The notes: generated by a model not told the origin, from the sequence alone. A stretch of 64,000 bases of DNA from Ectobacillus sp. JY-23 (GCF_023022965.1 NZ_CP095462.1:1240001-1304000); one strand, 5' to 3'; positions 36,913-47,639 are shown, counted from the stretch's first letter. Made by a program: numbers and translations.

Positions 36913-37123
36913 TATACCACTCTCCTTTTTATTACACTACTTCTTCACTAACGCTTAGCACTCCTTCTTCGCTTCCTAAACATCATAAGTTTCTTATCTC
37001 ATTAGGCATCCCCGCATTTATACCTTGAAATAAGAGTCTCTAGCATGATTATACATACTATTGCGCTGACTGTTCTAAGCTTACGCTAGTATATCAAACG
37101 TAATTTTTCACGCTCTTGGGACA

Positions 37124-37157
37124 GAAAATATTTTCTCCTACTAGGGAAAATATTTTC
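37124..37157. repeat. Twin 12-bp palindromes upstream of speA
   Basis: GAAAATATTTTC occurs at 37124-37135 and again at 37146-37157, centres 22 bases apart, with CCTACTAGG between. This looks like an operator for a dimeric regulator on one DNA face. Confidence 0.6.
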
Positions 37158-37366
37158 TTTTCAATTATGATTGATTTTTAACTGAACTCTACACACTATG
37201 AACATTTTCTACACTATTGCTTTACAACCTTATTCACTTCAAATGGAAGTAAAAAAACAAACATATTGCAATTAATTTGCACCTTGCACTTCTTTACTAC
37301 AAAGTCTAAATTTACAAGCCAATTTTAGGCAATCAAATTGACTAAATGAAAAATCTATAGTTTTCC

Positions 37367-37395
37367 TATACATTCAGTTTTATTAGTGATATAAT
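37367..37395 (+). promoter_or_regulatory. speA promoter with extended -10
   Basis: TATACA, 17 bases, and TATAAT preceded by TG. The -35 is modest, but the extended -10 is full consensus. Confidence 0.6.
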
Positions 37396-37463
37396 TCATT
37401 TGTTTTGTATCGAATGACAGCTACTGTTCAGATAAATTTATTATAGGTAAAGGGGTGTATAGA

Positions 37464-38936
37464 TTGTCCCAATTTGAAACACCGTTGTTCACAGCCTTAG
37501 TTGAACACAGCAAAAAAAATCCCGTTCAATTCCATATTCCTGGTCATAAAAAAGGACAAGGAATGGATCCTGAATTCAGGGAATTTATTGGGCATAATGC
37601 TTTATCCATTGATTTAATTAACATTGCACCTTTAGATGATTTGCATCATCCAAAGGGTATGATAAAAGAAGCACAAGCATTGGCTGCTAAAGCTTTTGGA
37701 GCAGATTATACTTTCTTCTCCGTACAAGGTACAAGCGGTGCAATTATGACGATGGTTATGAGCGTATGCGGACCAGGTGACAAAATCCTAGTACCGCGAA
37801 ATGTGCATAAATCCGTTATGTCTGCGATTATCTTCTCAGGCGCAAAGCCTATTTTTATTCATCCAGAAATCGATCCCGTGCTTGGGATTTCACATGGTAT
37901 GACGATTGCTTCGGTTAAACATGCATTAGAGGCTCATCCGGATGCTAAAGGATTATTAGTAATCAATCCGACCTACTTTGGATTTGCCGCCGATTTAAAA
38001 CAAATCGTTGATATTGCACATGCTTACAACGTACCAGTTCTTGTAGATGAAGCACACGGTGTTCATATCCACTTTCATGAAGACTTGCCTCTATCTGCAA
38101 TGCAGGCAGGTGCAGATATGGCTGCAACAAGTGTTCATAAACTGGGAGGCTCACTTACTCAAAGCTCAATCTTAAATGTCAAAGAAGGGCTTATAAACGT
38201 AAAGCACGTCCAATCTATCATTAGCATGCTTACAACTACATCTACTTCGTATATTTTATTAGCTTCTCTTGATGTAGCACGTAAACGATTAGCAACAGAA
38301 GGAAAAGCTTTACTTACCCAGACAATTGCATTGGCACAAGAAATTCGACGTGCTGTTAATAATATTGATATGCTGTATTGTCCAGGAGAAGAGCGACTGG
38401 GTACAGATGCTACGTTTGATTTTGATCCAACTAAACTCATCATATCAGTAAAAGATCTTGGCATTACAGGACACGATGCAGAGCGCTGGCTGCGTGAAAA
38501 ACACAATATAGAGGTGGAAATGTCAGATTTATACAATATTCTCTGTATCATCACTTTAGGGGATACCGAAGAAGAGGCAGCCCTTTTAATTGCTGCTCTT
38601 CGTGATTTATCTGCTACATTCCAATCAAAAACAGATGGCAATGTAGAAATTGCCGCACAAGTTCCTGATATTCCCGTATTAGCTTTATCACCGCGAGATG
38701 CCTTCTATTCAGAGACAGAAATTGTACCGTTTGAAGAAGCTGCAGGACGAATTATTGCGGAATTTGTAATGGTATATCCACCAGGCATCCCAATTTTTAC
38801 ACCGGGTGAAATCATTACACAGGATAACCTTGATTACATTCAAAAAAATATGGAAGCAGGTCTTCCTGTTCAAGGGCCTGAAGACATGGAATTAAAAACA
38901 TTACGCGTTATTAAGGAATATAAGCCCATCACTTGA
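37464..38936 (+). CDS. speA: Arginine decarboxylase (PLP-dependent)
   Basis: A 490-residue Orn/Lys/Arg decarboxylase-fold enzyme. The family N-terminus QFHIPGHKKGQGMDPEF is present, and the PLP-binding Lys is in SVHKLGGSLTQ. In B. subtilis SpeA makes agmatine for polyamine synthesis; speA, speE and speB act in sequence, but speE and speB are not in this window. The start is TTG at 37464, seven bases after AAAGGGGTG, matching the conserved MSQ-ETPL N-terminus. Confidence 0.92.
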   Translation: MSQFETPLFTALVEHSKKNPVQFHIPGHKKGQGMDPEFREFIGHNALSIDLINIAPLDDLHHPKGMIKEAQALAAKAFGADYTFFSVQGTSGAIMTMVMSVCGPGDKILVPRNVHKSVMSAIIFSGAKPIFIHPEIDPVLGISHGMTIASVKHALEAHPDAKGLLVINPTYFGFAADLKQIVDIAHAYNVPVLVDEAHGVHIHFHEDLPLSAMQAGADMAATSVHKLGGSLTQSSILNVKEGLINVKHVQSIISMLTTTSTSYILLASLDVARKRLATEGKALLTQTIALAQEIRRAVNNIDMLYCPGEERLGTDATFDFDPTKLIISVKDLGITGHDAERWLREKHNIEVEMSDLYNILCIITLGDTEEEAALLIAALRDLSATFQSKTDGNVEIAAQVPDIPVLALSPRDAFYSETEIVPFEEAAGRIIAEFVMVYPPGIPIFTPGEIITQDNLDYIQKNMEAGLPVQGPEDMELKTLRVIKEYKPIT

Positions 38937-38944
38937 TGGGCTTA
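38921..38944 (+). terminator. Terminator after speA
   Basis: TAAGCCCATCA / TGATGGGCTTA followed by TTTTTTC. It contains the speA stop codon. Confidence 0.85.
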
Positions 38945-39054
38945 TTTTTTCACCCATTTTGCCCATATCTCATAGGATAACAAAAAAAGTATATGAACAG
39001 GTCGAAAAACAACATTCTTTTGATAAAGATTGTGTTAAAGTCTGATATCGATAA

Positions 39055-39222
39055 GAGGTACTTATTGATTGGTATAGAGGAGATGAGAGCTCCTATAGGG
39101 AAAGCAGTTTAAAAAGAGTCCTGCAAATCAATAACGAGTTTTATCACATCCTAGATAAAAGAACCAGAGGGCACGTAGGTATTTTCAGGGTCCAAAAAGT
39201 TCTCGCCAAATCATACTCATAA
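39055..39222 (+). pseudogene. Startless open frame, possible gene remnant
   Basis: A 55-codon open frame encodes EVLIDWYRGDE... and ...RGHVGIFRVQKVLAKSYS. It has no ATG, GTG or TTG start and no ribosome site. An ATG-led frame of 39 codons (38993-39112, +1 relative) overlaps its start. The two could be pieces of one broken gene. I do not recognise the family, and chance is possible. The rest of the 386-base gap between speA and tgl (38937-39322) shows nothing else. Confidence 0.25.
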
Positions 39223-39322
39223 TTGAGTAAAGCAGTCTTACGTTTTTTTGTTGTTTTCATCTTAGCATTCTATTTGTTCATATACCTTAAAATCTTGCAG
39301 AAAACGTAAAGTGAGGTGGATT

Positions 39323-40147
39323 ATGATTGTCATTGGTCGCTCTGTTGTGCTTCCTTTGCTAGAAGATTCCACAGAGCCTTTTTTCGACGAAAAACAAAAG
39401 ATATTAGATGGGATGACCAGTAATCAAGAAGTATATGCTTATCAAACGGTTAACCAGCTTGCTTTTGATGTACAATTTCGTGTAAGTGTTATTTTAGCTT
39501 GTATTGATCTCTTTAATAGCGGGATACAGTTTAGAACTTTTAAATATGCATACTGCAACAATACGTTTTGGGAAATAACGCCTCAAGGTGGCTTTCGTCT
39601 AAAGCGTGATAAATTACCTGCTTTTGCAATACGTGATATTTTTAAAAACGGTTCCAAATACGGAACAGAATGTGCAACAGCCATGATTATTGTCATTTAC
39701 AAAGCCCTGCTAGATTTATACACAGAAAAAGCCTTTAATGAGCTCTTTGCTGATTTGTTGCTTTATACATGGGATTACGATAAAGACTTGAAGCTAGTGA
39801 CTAAAAACGGTGGAGAACTTCTTCCTGGAGATCTTGTGTACTTCAAAAATCCGCAGGTTAATCCTGCTACAATCGAGTGGCAAGGAGAAAATACCATATA
39901 CCTAAATGACAACTTATTTTACGGCCATGGTGTTGGTGTAAAAACAAAAGAAGATATTATTATTACACTTAATACAAGGCGCTTTCCAGGAGCTTTTTTG
40001 TCTGCTTATCTTTCAGACCTTACGACACGTATTAATAGTGTGGAAATGAGCCAGTATGCGACAAAGCTACAAACAACACTAAAAGTTGTTCCAATTCGCG
40101 AAGATGCTATCATCGCTACAATCGGACACACTACAAGTGTAGTATAA
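39323..40147 (+). CDS. tgl: Spore coat protein-glutamine gamma-glutamyltransferase
   Basis: A 274-residue transglutaminase of the Bacillus Tgl family. It cross-links spore coat proteins such as GerQ by Gln-Lys bonds in the late mother cell. The catalytic Cys is at about residue 117 in YGTECATAM. It is longer than B. subtilis Tgl (245) as in B. cereus relatives. Start ATG 39323 follows GAGG by six bases. It ends at a terminator whose reverse strand also ends SR1. Confidence 0.9.
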   Translation: MIVIGRSVVLPLLEDSTEPFFDEKQKILDGMTSNQEVYAYQTVNQLAFDVQFRVSVILACIDLFNSGIQFRTFKYAYCNNTFWEITPQGGFRLKRDKLPAFAIRDIFKNGSKYGTECATAMIIVIYKALLDLYTEKAFNELFADLLLYTWDYDKDLKLVTKNGGELLPGDLVYFKNPQVNPATIEWQGENTIYLNDNLFYGHGVGVKTKEDIIITLNTRRFPGAFLSAYLSDLTTRINSVEMSQYATKLQTTLKVVPIREDAIIATIGHTTSVV

Positions 40148-40152
40148 AAGCA

Positions 40153-40184
40153 AAACAAGAGTCTGCACATGCAGACTCTTGTTT
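40153..40184. terminator. Shared terminator of tgl and SR1
   Basis: A perfect 15-bp stem AAACAAGAGTCTGCA / TGCAGACTCTTGTTT with a CA loop. On the minus strand it is followed by TGCTTTTATA; on the plus by CTATTCACC. Confidence 0.8.
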
Positions 40185-40307
40185 CTATTCACCTTTTTTT
40201 TCTGAGCTATTGCAACCAGAGCAGCACTTTCCGTACAATACTGTTACTTTTTCATCTTCAAAATGAGCAATCGTGTTTTCACAAATTTGGCATACAATTG
40301 TTCCCAT
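40185..40307 (-). CDS. sr1P: GapA-binding peptide SR1P
   Basis: A 40-residue peptide starting MGTIVCQICENTIAHFEDEKV. It has two CxxC-type pairs (CQIC 6-9, CCSGC near 28-32), the SR1P hallmark. In B. subtilis SR1P binds GapA and promotes RNase J1 recruitment; rnjA lies at 50176. AGGGGGAATGGAAC precedes the ATG. It is below common gene-finding size limits. Confidence 0.85.
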   Translation of the reverse strand: MGTIVCQICENTIAHFEDEKVTVLYGKCCSGCNSSEKKGE

Positions 40308-40337
40308 GTTCCATTCCCCCTAGGTTCGAAGAGTTTT

Positions 40338-40351
40338 TGTAACCGCTTTTA
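40338..40351. promoter_or_regulatory. cre-like CcpA site in SR1 leader
   Basis: TGTAACCGCTTTTA matches the cre consensus I use (TGWAANCGNTNWCA) at 13 of 14 positions. It lies just downstream of the predicted SR1 start. CcpA has a minor role at SR1 in B. subtilis. Confidence 0.5.
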
Positions 40352-40365
40352 TTTTTCTTACTGTT

Positions 40366-40394
40366 ATTTTAATATGTTATACTCTTTCGGTCAA
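40366..40394 (-). promoter_or_regulatory. SR1 sigma-A promoter with CcpN operator
   Basis: On the minus strand TTGACC, a 17-base spacer, TAAAAT. The spacer carries AGTATAACATA, the complement of TATGTTATACT (40373-40383), an 11/11 match to the CcpN consensus TRTGHYATAYW as I recall it. A second 10/11 match, TATGTTACATT, is at 40437-40447. Confidence 0.65.
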
Positions 40395-40574
40395 TACCAT
40401 TTATTGTGACACAATAATAAATTTTATAGTTCATAATATGTTACATTTTAAAGCTTGTGCAAATAAATTTGTATTAATATACTTTCAAAATAAGATTTAC
40501 TTATGTTTTATTTATTTTCTAAATTTTTTAAAAATGTTAAAATACAGATATTGACGTTACAAGGGGGAAGTTTT

Positions 40575-40955
40575 ATGCAACATGCTTTTGTAAAACTGGT
40601 TCCAAATTCAGCTAAACAAACAGTTTCTATTCAGGATGTAAAGGATTTATTATACACTTATCAAAAGGTTACCTCACAAACGGGACAACAATTAAACTGG
40701 TCTTATGAACAATCTGCATTTCCATATGAAGTTGTGGAAACATCCGCATCTACGTTACATTTAACATCAAACCATGAACGCTATCGTTCTATTTTTATAG
40801 GGACGGAACAATCTGTTATCCAAGTTTCATTACCCAAAAACGCTACATTTGGTGATAAAGGAAAAGCAAATGAATTTTGCCGGTTCATCGCAAAAAAATG
40901 GTCTGGGGAATTACATCTGTTTAACGGAAGAATAATGTATTTTTATAAGCGCTAG
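40575..40955 (+). CDS. DUF1885-like protein
   Basis: A 126-residue soluble protein, MQHAFVKLVPNSAKQTVSIQ at the start and LPKNATFGDKGKANEFCRFIAKK near the end. This resembles the Bacillus DUF1885 family; the function is unknown. AAGGGGGAAGTTTT precedes ATG 40575. The upstream in-frame ATG at 40503 is not preceded by a ribosome site. Its stop overlaps that of the convergent gene in a CTAG tetramer. Confidence 0.75.
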   Translation: MQHAFVKLVPNSAKQTVSIQDVKDLLYTYQKVTSQTGQQLNWSYEQSAFPYEVVETSASTLHLTSNHERYRSIFIGTEQSVIQVSLPKNATFGDKGKANEFCRFIAKKWSGELHLFNGRIMYFYKR

Positions 40956-41194
40956 AAAAAAATTTGAGCAGCACGACTCAGTAAAAATGAAAATACACAA
41001 TTGCCAATTGAGATCCGAAATGCCCTACCCTTTTTTTGTAAAAGTGAACATGCCACAACATACGCAAAATAGAAAAAAATAACAAACAACATAATTTTAG
41101 ATTGTAATCTATCTCTCGGCGACAGCATGATAACGATTGAATATCCAATCCAAATCACAAGATGGTACATCATAACTAGTCCGTTTTTTCGCAT
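40952..41194 (-). CDS. Hypothetical small membrane protein
   Basis: An 80-residue protein with two or three hydrophobic segments (about 6-26, 33-55). I do not recognise the family. Start ATG 41194 follows AAGGAG by 9 bases. It is the first gene after the pdhD terminator, probably with its own promoter. Real but of unknown role. Confidence 0.6.
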   Translation of the reverse strand: MRKNGLVMMYHLVIWIGYSIVIMLSPRDRLQSKIMLFVIFFYFAYVVACSLLQKKGRAFRISIGNCVFSFLLSRAAQIFF

Positions 41195-41258
41195 GAAACC
41201 GACTCCTTGTACATCCGCATTTGTTATTACTATATGAGCTTTTTTCATGTAGAGAACA

Positions 41259-41291
41259 AAAAAAAGAAGCGTCCAAAGACGCTTCTTTTTT
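41259..41291 (-). terminator. Terminator of the pdh operon
   Basis: AAGAAGCGTC / GACGCTTCTT stem with CAAA loop, followed by a long T-run on the minus strand just after the pdhD stop. Confidence 0.9.
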
Positions 41292-41296
41292 GTTTT

Positions 41297-42709
41297 TTAT
41301 TTTACAATATGGATTGGCATGCCAAGTGCTACCTCTGCAGCTTCCATTGTAATTTCACCTAATGTTGGATGAGCATGAATTGTTTGCGCAATATCTTCAG
41401 CTGTCATACCAGCTTCAATTGCCAAGCCAAGCTCAGAGATAATGTCAGAAGCGCCTGCACCCACTACTTGAGCACCTACGATTAAGCCATCTTCCTTACG
41501 AGTTACAAGTTGTACAAAACCATCAGTGCTGTTTAGAGATAATGCACGACCGTTTGCACCGAACGGGAATTTAGACACAACTACTTGCATGCCTTCTTCA
41601 TCAGCTTGCTTCTTTGTATAACCGACAGACGCCAATTCTGGATCAGTGAAGCATACCGCAGGAATACCAATATAATCGATTTCTGCCGGATGTCCGCTAA
41701 TTGCTTCTGCAGCAATTTTACCTTCATAAGAAGCTTTGTGTGCAAGTGGTGGTCCAGGAACGATATCACCGATTGCATAAATGTTAGATACACTTGTACG
41801 GCATTGTTTGTCAATTTCAATAACGCCGCGGTCAGTCATTTTTACGCCTACTTGCTCAAGACCAATCTCTTGTGTGTTTGGACGACGACCAACTGTAACA
41901 AGAACATAATCAGCATCAACAGACTTCATTTCACCGTTTACTTCAAAGCTTACAGTTACACCTGTTTCTGTCTCTTGTACAGATTTAGCAAACGCTTTTG
42001 TGTGGATTTCCACGTTGCCTTTTTTCTTTAAGCCCCGCTTAACGATAGAGCTCATGGATTTTTCGAAACCAGCTAAAATTTCTTCGCCAGCTTCCAAAAT
42101 TATAATTTCTGTGCCGAAGTTTGCATAAGCAGTCCCAAGCTCCATACCGATGTAACCGCCGCCTACTACAACCAACTTTTTAGGGATTTCAGGTAAGCTT
42201 AATGCACCTGTAGAGTCAATAACGCGTTTAGAAAACTTGAAGCCAGGAATTTCAATTGGTGTAGAGCCTGTAGCGATAATTGCGTTTTTGAATGTGTATG
42301 TTTGTGCAGCAGACTCAGTCATTACTCGCAATGTGTTTGCATCTACAAAATACGCTTCCCCGCTAATGATTTCTACCTTGTTACCTTTTAAAAGTCCAGC
42401 TACGCCACCTGTTAACTTCTTAACAACGCTATCTTTCCAAGCTTGTACTTTAGAAAAGTCTACTGTTACATTTTCAGCCATGATACCCATGTCATCAGAA
42501 TGCTTAGCATGCTCATAGCGGTGACCTGCAGAAATTAATGCTTTAGAAGGAATACATCCTACGTTCAAGCACACGCCTCCAAGGTTACCTTTTTCAATAA
42601 TCGCTACTTTTTGACCAAGTTGCGCAGCACGAATTGCAGCTACGTATCCACCAGGGCCTGCACCAACAACGACTGTATCTAGTTCGATCGGGAAATCTCC
42701 TACTACCAT
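41297..42709 (-). CDS. pdhD: Dihydrolipoyl dehydrogenase (E3)
   Basis: A 470-residue flavoprotein that reoxidises dihydrolipoyl groups of E2. It has the FAD site [17 protein letters not shown], the redox disulfide [13 protein letters not shown] (Cys pair), the NAD site [11 protein letters not shown], and the C-terminal AHPTLGE with catalytic His-Glu. It follows pdhC by 6 bases and ends the pdhABCD operon. Confidence 0.97.
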   Translation of the reverse strand: MVVGDFPIELDTVVVGAGPGGYVAAIRAAQLGQKVAIIEKGNLGGVCLNVGCIPSKALISAGHRYEHAKHSDDMGIMAENVTVDFSKVQAWKDSVVKKLTGGVAGLLKGNKVEIISGEAYFVDANTLRVMTESAAQTYTFKNAIIATGSTPIEIPGFKFSKRVIDSTGALSLPEIPKKLVVVGGGYIGMELGTAYANFGTEIIILEAGEEILAGFEKSMSSIVKRGLKKKGNVEIHTKAFAKSVQETETGVTVSFEVNGEMKSVDADYVLVTVGRRPNTQEIGLEQVGVKMTDRGVIEIDKQCRTSVSNIYAIGDIVPGPPLAHKASYEGKIAAEAISGHPAEIDYIGIPAVCFTDPELASVGYTKKQADEEGMQVVVSKFPFGANGRALSLNSTDGFVQLVTRKEDGLIVGAQVVGAGASDIISELGLAIEAGMTAEDIAQTIHAHPTLGEITMEAAEVALGMPIHIVK

Positions 42710-42715
42710 GTCACA

Positions 42716-44011
42716 TTACGCCTCCATTACAAGTAATTGTGGATCATTCAATAGACGCTTAATTTGGTTCAATGCTTTTTGTGCAGTTGCGCCGTCAATT
42801 AGACGGTGGTCAAAGCTTAAAGACAACGCCAATACAGGAGCTGCTACGATTTCACCGTTTTTCACAACAGGTTTTTCAGCAATACGGCCGATACCAAGAA
42901 TTGCAACCTCAGGATGGTTGATAACTGGTGTGAACCATTGTCCGCCTGCAGAACCAATGTTTGTAATTGTGCAAGATGCACCTTTCATTTCATTTGGAGC
43001 TAAGCGGCCTTCACGCGCTTTTGTTGCAAGCTCGTTAATTTCAGAAGAGATAGCAAAAATGGATTTACGATCTGCATCTTTTACAACCGGTACAAGAAGA
43101 CCTTTATCAGTGTCTGCTGCAATACCGATGTTAAAGTAGTGCTTGTGAACAACTTCTTGCGTAGCATCGTCTAAAGATGTGTTTAGCATTGGATATTCAC
43201 GAAGTGCAGATGTTAATGCTTTTACAACATAAGGCAGGTATGTTAACTTGATGCCTTTTTCAGCTGCAACATCTTTGAACTTTTTGCGATGTGCAACAAG
43301 CTCCGTTACATCAACTTCGTCCATTAGCGTTACGTGCGGTGCTGTTTGTTTAGAATTTACCATTGCCTTGGCAATTGCTTTACGGATACCGCTCATTTTT
43401 TCACGAGTCTCAGGATACTCGCCAGCTGGAATTGGTTGTGCTTTTGGCGCTTCTGCAACTGGCGCTGCTTCTGCCACCGGTTGATCTGCTGCTTTTGGCG
43501 CTTCTACTGCAGCCACAGCTACTTGTCCACCATTTGCAAATGCATCAATATCAGATTTTACTACACGGCCGTTTTTACCGGAACCTTGTACAAGACGAAT
43601 ATCTACACCTTTTTCGCGAGCATATTTACGCACAGAAGGCATCGCAATTACGCGTACATTCTCTTCAGCTTCAGCCGCTGGAGCTGTTACAGCTTGAGGC
43701 GCCTCTTCTTTCACTTCTTCGGCTTTAGGTGCTTCCTCTTCATCATGTCCTTTAAACTTTAAGTTTTCATAGCCGGGAGCGTCTAATTTAATCAACACGT
43801 CTCCTACTACTGCAACTGTACCTTCACCAACAAGGATTTCTAATACCTTTCCTTTAACAGGAGAAGGAATTTCTACAACTGCTTTGTCATTTTGTACTTC
43901 TAAAAGTACATCGTCTTCGTTTACTTCGTCACCAGGTTTTACAAACCACTTGACAATTTCACCTTCGTGGATACCTTCACCAATATCTGGTAGTCTAAAT
44001 TCAAATGCCAC
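42716..44011 (-). CDS. pdhC: Dihydrolipoyllysine acetyltransferase (E2)
   Basis: A 431-residue E2 of pyruvate dehydrogenase. An N-terminal lipoyl domain has the modified Lys in VQNDKAVVE, then an Ala/Pro/Glu linker (about 85-115 and 160-200), a peripheral-subunit-binding domain ([17 protein letters not shown]), and a catalytic domain with FDHRLIDG. Start GTG at 44011 follows GGGAG by 9 bases and gives the usual MAFEF start; an ATG three codons earlier touches that site. Confidence 0.95.
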   Translation of the reverse strand: MAFEFRLPDIGEGIHEGEIVKWFVKPGDEVNEDDVLLEVQNDKAVVEIPSPVKGKVLEILVGEGTVAVVGDVLIKLDAPGYENLKFKGHDEEEAPKAEEVKEEAPQAVTAPAAEAEENVRVIAMPSVRKYAREKGVDIRLVQGSGKNGRVVKSDIDAFANGGQVAVAAVEAPKAADQPVAEAAPVAEAPKAQPIPAGEYPETREKMSGIRKAIAKAMVNSKQTAPHVTLMDEVDVTELVAHRKKFKDVAAEKGIKLTYLPYVVKALTSALREYPMLNTSLDDATQEVVHKHYFNIGIAADTDKGLLVPVVKDADRKSIFAISSEINELATKAREGRLAPNEMKGASCTITNIGSAGGQWFTPVINHPEVAILGIGRIAEKPVVKNGEIVAAPVLALSLSFDHRLIDGATAQKALNQIKRLLNDPQLLVMEA

Positions 44012-44075
44012 GGATTTCATCTCCCTGTACTGTTTGTCGTGTTTATCGTCGCTTGAAACGCACGATTTTATACAA

Positions 44076-44108
44076 GTAAAAGAAATCAGATGTTCTGATT
44101 TCTTTTAC
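44076..44108 (-). promoter_or_regulatory. Hairpin between pdhB and pdhC
   Basis: A perfect 15-bp stem (GTAAAAGAAATCAGA / TCTGATTTCTTTTAC, loop of 3) in a 105-base gap. On the minus strand it is followed by TTGTATAAAA rather than a T-run, so it may set E1:E2 ratios by processing or partial termination. Confidence 0.6.
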
Positions 44109-44116
44109 AGCCAAGA

Positions 44117-45094
44117 TTAAAAGTTCATTACTTTTTGGATTGCTTCTACAACATCCTTATGATTTGGAAGCCATACGCTCTCAGCTTGAGAGAACGGGAA
44201 GATTGTATCAGCAGCTGTTACACGAACAACTGGTGCCTCTAAGCTAAGGATAGCGCGGTCATTGATCTCAGCTACAACATTTGCTGCAATACCAGCTTGT
44301 TTTTGTGCTTCTTGTACTACTACAACACGACCCGTTTTTTCAACAGAAGCCATAATTGTATCAATGTCTAAAGGCTGTACTGTACGAAGGTCAACCACTT
44401 CTACAGAAACACCTTCTTTTTCAAGTTCTTCAGCAGCTTTAAGTGCAGTATGAACCATTGCACCGTAAGCAATAACAGATACATCCGTACCTTCACGTTT
44501 TACATCAGCTTTACCAATTTCAATTGTATATTCGCCTTCAGGTACTTCTTGACGGAATGAACGATATAACTTCATATGCTCTAAGTAAATAACAGGGTCG
44601 TTGTCACGAATTGCAGAAATCAAAAGACCTTTTGCATCGTAAGGTGTTGAAGGAATAACAACTTTTAGACCCGGTTGTTGCGCAACAAGACCTTCTAAGC
44701 TGTCCGCATGTAGTTCTGGTGTATGAACACCGCCACCAAATGGTGAACGAACAGTAATTGGAGACGTATAACGACCACCGGAACGGTAACGCATACGCGC
44801 CATTTGACCGGAGATAGAATCCATCACTTCATATACGAAACCAAAGAATTGAATTTCAGGAACCGGACGATAGCCTTCTAAAGCAAGACCGATTGCAAGA
44901 CCTCCGATACCGGACTCTGCAAGTGGTGTATCAAATACGCGCTCTTCACCGAATTCAGCTTGCAGTCCTTCCGTTGCACGGAATACGCCGCCGTTTACGC
45001 CCACGTCTTCCCCGAACACCAATACGTTAGGGTCGTTTTTCATTTCGACGCGTAACGCATCTGTGATTGCTTGAATCATTGTCATTTGCGCCAT
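44117..45094 (-). CDS. pdhB: Pyruvate dehydrogenase E1 component subunit beta
   Basis: A 325-residue E1-beta chain. The transketolase-like pyrimidine domain begins [28 protein letters not shown]; the C-terminal transketolase domain includes [14 protein letters not shown]. With E1-alpha it decarboxylates pyruvate using thiamine diphosphate. Start ATG 45094, 3 bases after pdhA. AAGGAG lies upstream. Confidence 0.96.
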   Translation of the reverse strand: MAQMTMIQAITDALRVEMKNDPNVLVFGEDVGVNGGVFRATEGLQAEFGEERVFDTPLAESGIGGLAIGLALEGYRPVPEIQFFGFVYEVMDSISGQMARMRYRSGGRYTSPITVRSPFGGGVHTPELHADSLEGLVAQQPGLKVVIPSTPYDAKGLLISAIRDNDPVIYLEHMKLYRSFRQEVPEGEYTIEIGKADVKREGTDVSVIAYGAMVHTALKAAEELEKEGVSVEVVDLRTVQPLDIDTIMASVEKTGRVVVVQEAQKQAGIAANVVAEINDRAILSLEAPVVRVTAADTIFPFSQAESVWLPNHKDVVEAIQKVMNF

Positions 45095-45097
45095 GGC

Positions 45098-46321
<1,224 letters not shown>

Positions 46322-46368
46322 CTAATCTTTTTCAACAAATAATTAATACAATAATAATCACGTTTTTT

Positions 46369-46397
46369 AGTTTACAACTCTGCACGAAGCCTGTCAA
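46369..46397 (-). promoter_or_regulatory. Sigma-A promoter of pdhABCD
   Basis: On the minus strand TTGACA, a 17-base spacer, TAAACT. Full -35 and good -10, 155 bases before the pdhA ATG. Confidence 0.8.
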
Positions 46398-46710
46398 TCA
46401 CTTTGATTTTGAATTTTTCTCGAAAAATAAAAGAGCTTACAATTTCCTTTAAACCCCTTTTATCAATACCTGTATTAATCAACAACAGCCTTCTGTTATA
46501 TTATTCCCATTTCTCCTTATGTCTTATCATAGTATAATATGTAAACGTTTTAAATTCTGACGTTTTTACTCCCGTACATTCATTTACATAATTACACCTT
46601 TACTTACACGCAACTTAACCTAGACGAAGCTTTACTTCTTATCACTAGAAAAATCTCATTCAACTTATGATAAAAATTGTTTATTTTCTTAGTCACTGGG
46701 CATTTATCTA

Positions 46711-46738
46711 CACACATTTTCCGTTTTTTCATACGTTA
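46711..46738 (+). promoter_or_regulatory. Sigma-K-like promoter of the YjcZ-type gene
   Basis: CATACGTTA (46730-46738) fits the sigma-K -10 pattern CATAnnnTA, with CACA about 15 bases upstream as -35. The gene is a sporulation-type peptide. Confidence 0.5.
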
Positions 46739-46782
46739 TACTAACCGCAATATAAGCGGAAACGAAAAAGGAGGTAAATTTC

Positions 46783-46929
46783 ATGCAAGGATACACATAT
46801 TGTTACCCAACTTACACTGCGCCGGCTTACGGCTATGGTGGCTGCGGCTATGGTGCCGGACGCGGATTCGCTTTAATTGTTGTATTGTTCATTCTTTTGA
46901 TCATCGTCGGTGCTGCTTGCATCCATTAA
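46783..46929 (+). CDS. YjcZ family sporulation peptide
   Basis: A 48-residue peptide with a Tyr/Gly/Cys-rich N-terminus ([17 protein letters not shown]...) and a C-terminal hydrophobic helix (about 29-44). This pattern is typical of YjcZ-type spore coat or forespore-membrane peptides. AAAAGGAGGT gives a very strong ribosome site, and a sigma-K-like promoter precedes it. Confidence 0.8.
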   Translation: MQGYTYCYPTYTAPAYGYGGCGYGAGRGFALIVVLFILLIIVGAACIH

Positions 46930-46950
46930 TGTAAAAGAAAAAAACATGAA

Positions 46951-46978
46951 AAAGGAAGAGCTGCGGCTCTTTCTTTTT
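46951..46978 (+). terminator. Terminator after the YjcZ-type gene
   Basis: AAGAGC / GCTCTT with a short loop, then TTCTTTTTTT. Confidence 0.75.
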
Positions 46979-47084
46979 TTATCATTCTTGTTCATACCTC
47001 ATTATAATTTGTAATGTCTACGTTTAGGCAATGACTTTATTCACTGACTTTGTTACACTACAGATACAGAAAGGAGAGATCCAT

Positions 47085-47639
47085 ATGCTTACTATGAAAG
47101 ATGTAGTACGTGAAGGTGCCCCAGTGCTGAGACAAAGAGCTTCCGAAGTAACATTACCTCCCACCCAAGAGGATATACATACCCTTACAAGTATGTTAGA
47201 ATTCGTAAAAAATAGCCAAAATCCAGAACTTGCCGCAAAATACGAGCTTCGTCCAGGCATCGGAATCGCAGCACCACAAATTGGTGTGAGTAAACGTTAT
47301 ATCGCTGTTCATGTAACAGACACGGATGGTACTTTGTATAGCTATGCTTTATTTAACCCTAAAATCATCAGTCATTCTGTAGACCGTATCTACTTAAGTG
47401 GTGGAGAGGGATGCTTATCTGTAGATCGAGCGGTACCTGGTTTTGTTCCTCGTTATGCGCGCATTACCGTTAAAGGTGTGGATTTGAACGGGCAAGAAGT
47501 GCAATTACGACTAAAAGGATTGCCAGCTATTGTATTCCAGCATGAAATCGACCATTTAAACGGTGTTATGTTTTACGATCACATTAATGAGGAAAATCCA
47601 TTCGCACATCCAGAAAATGCAACTCCTTTAGAACGATAA
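47085..47639 (+). CDS. defB: Peptide deformylase
   Basis: A 184-residue enzyme removing formyl from nascent Met. Motif 1 [11 protein letters not shown], motif 2 GGEGCLSVD (metal Cys) and motif 3 QHEIDHLNG (metal His residues) are intact. This is the longer Bacillus deformylase (DefB/YkrB type). AAAGGAGAG before ATG 47085 fixes the start. Monocistronic with its own terminator. Confidence 0.95.
   Translation: MLTMKDVVREGAPVLRQRASEVTLPPTQEDIHTLTSMLEFVKNSQNPELAAKYELRPGIGIAAPQIGVSKRYIAVHVTDTDGTLYSYALFNPKIISHSVDRIYLSGGEGCLSVDRAVPGFVPRYARITVKGVDLNGQEVQLRLKGLPAIVFQHEIDHLNGVMFYDHINEENPFAHPENATPLER

Larger units (their letters stand above)
36913..37463. other. Intergenic between the flavoprotein gene and speA
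   Basis: About 550 bases with no gene. It contains twin 12-bp palindromes (37124-37157) and the speA promoter. The rest is AT-rich. Confidence 0.6.
40153..40359 (-). ncRNA. sr1: SR1-type dual-function small RNA
   Basis: The RNA would run from the promoter at 40366-40394 to the terminator at 40153-40184, about 205 nt, the known size of B. subtilis SR1. It carries the SR1P frame. In B. subtilis SR1 base-pairs with ahrC mRNA and its peptide binds GapA; it lies between speA and pdhD there and here (with tgl added). The antisense seed was not checked. Confidence 0.75.

Noticed and set aside
46540-46553. cre-like TGTAAACGTTTTAA upstream of pdhA
   Set aside because: One core mismatch and a position about 150 bases upstream of the promoter make direct CcpA control doubtful; kept only as a note.
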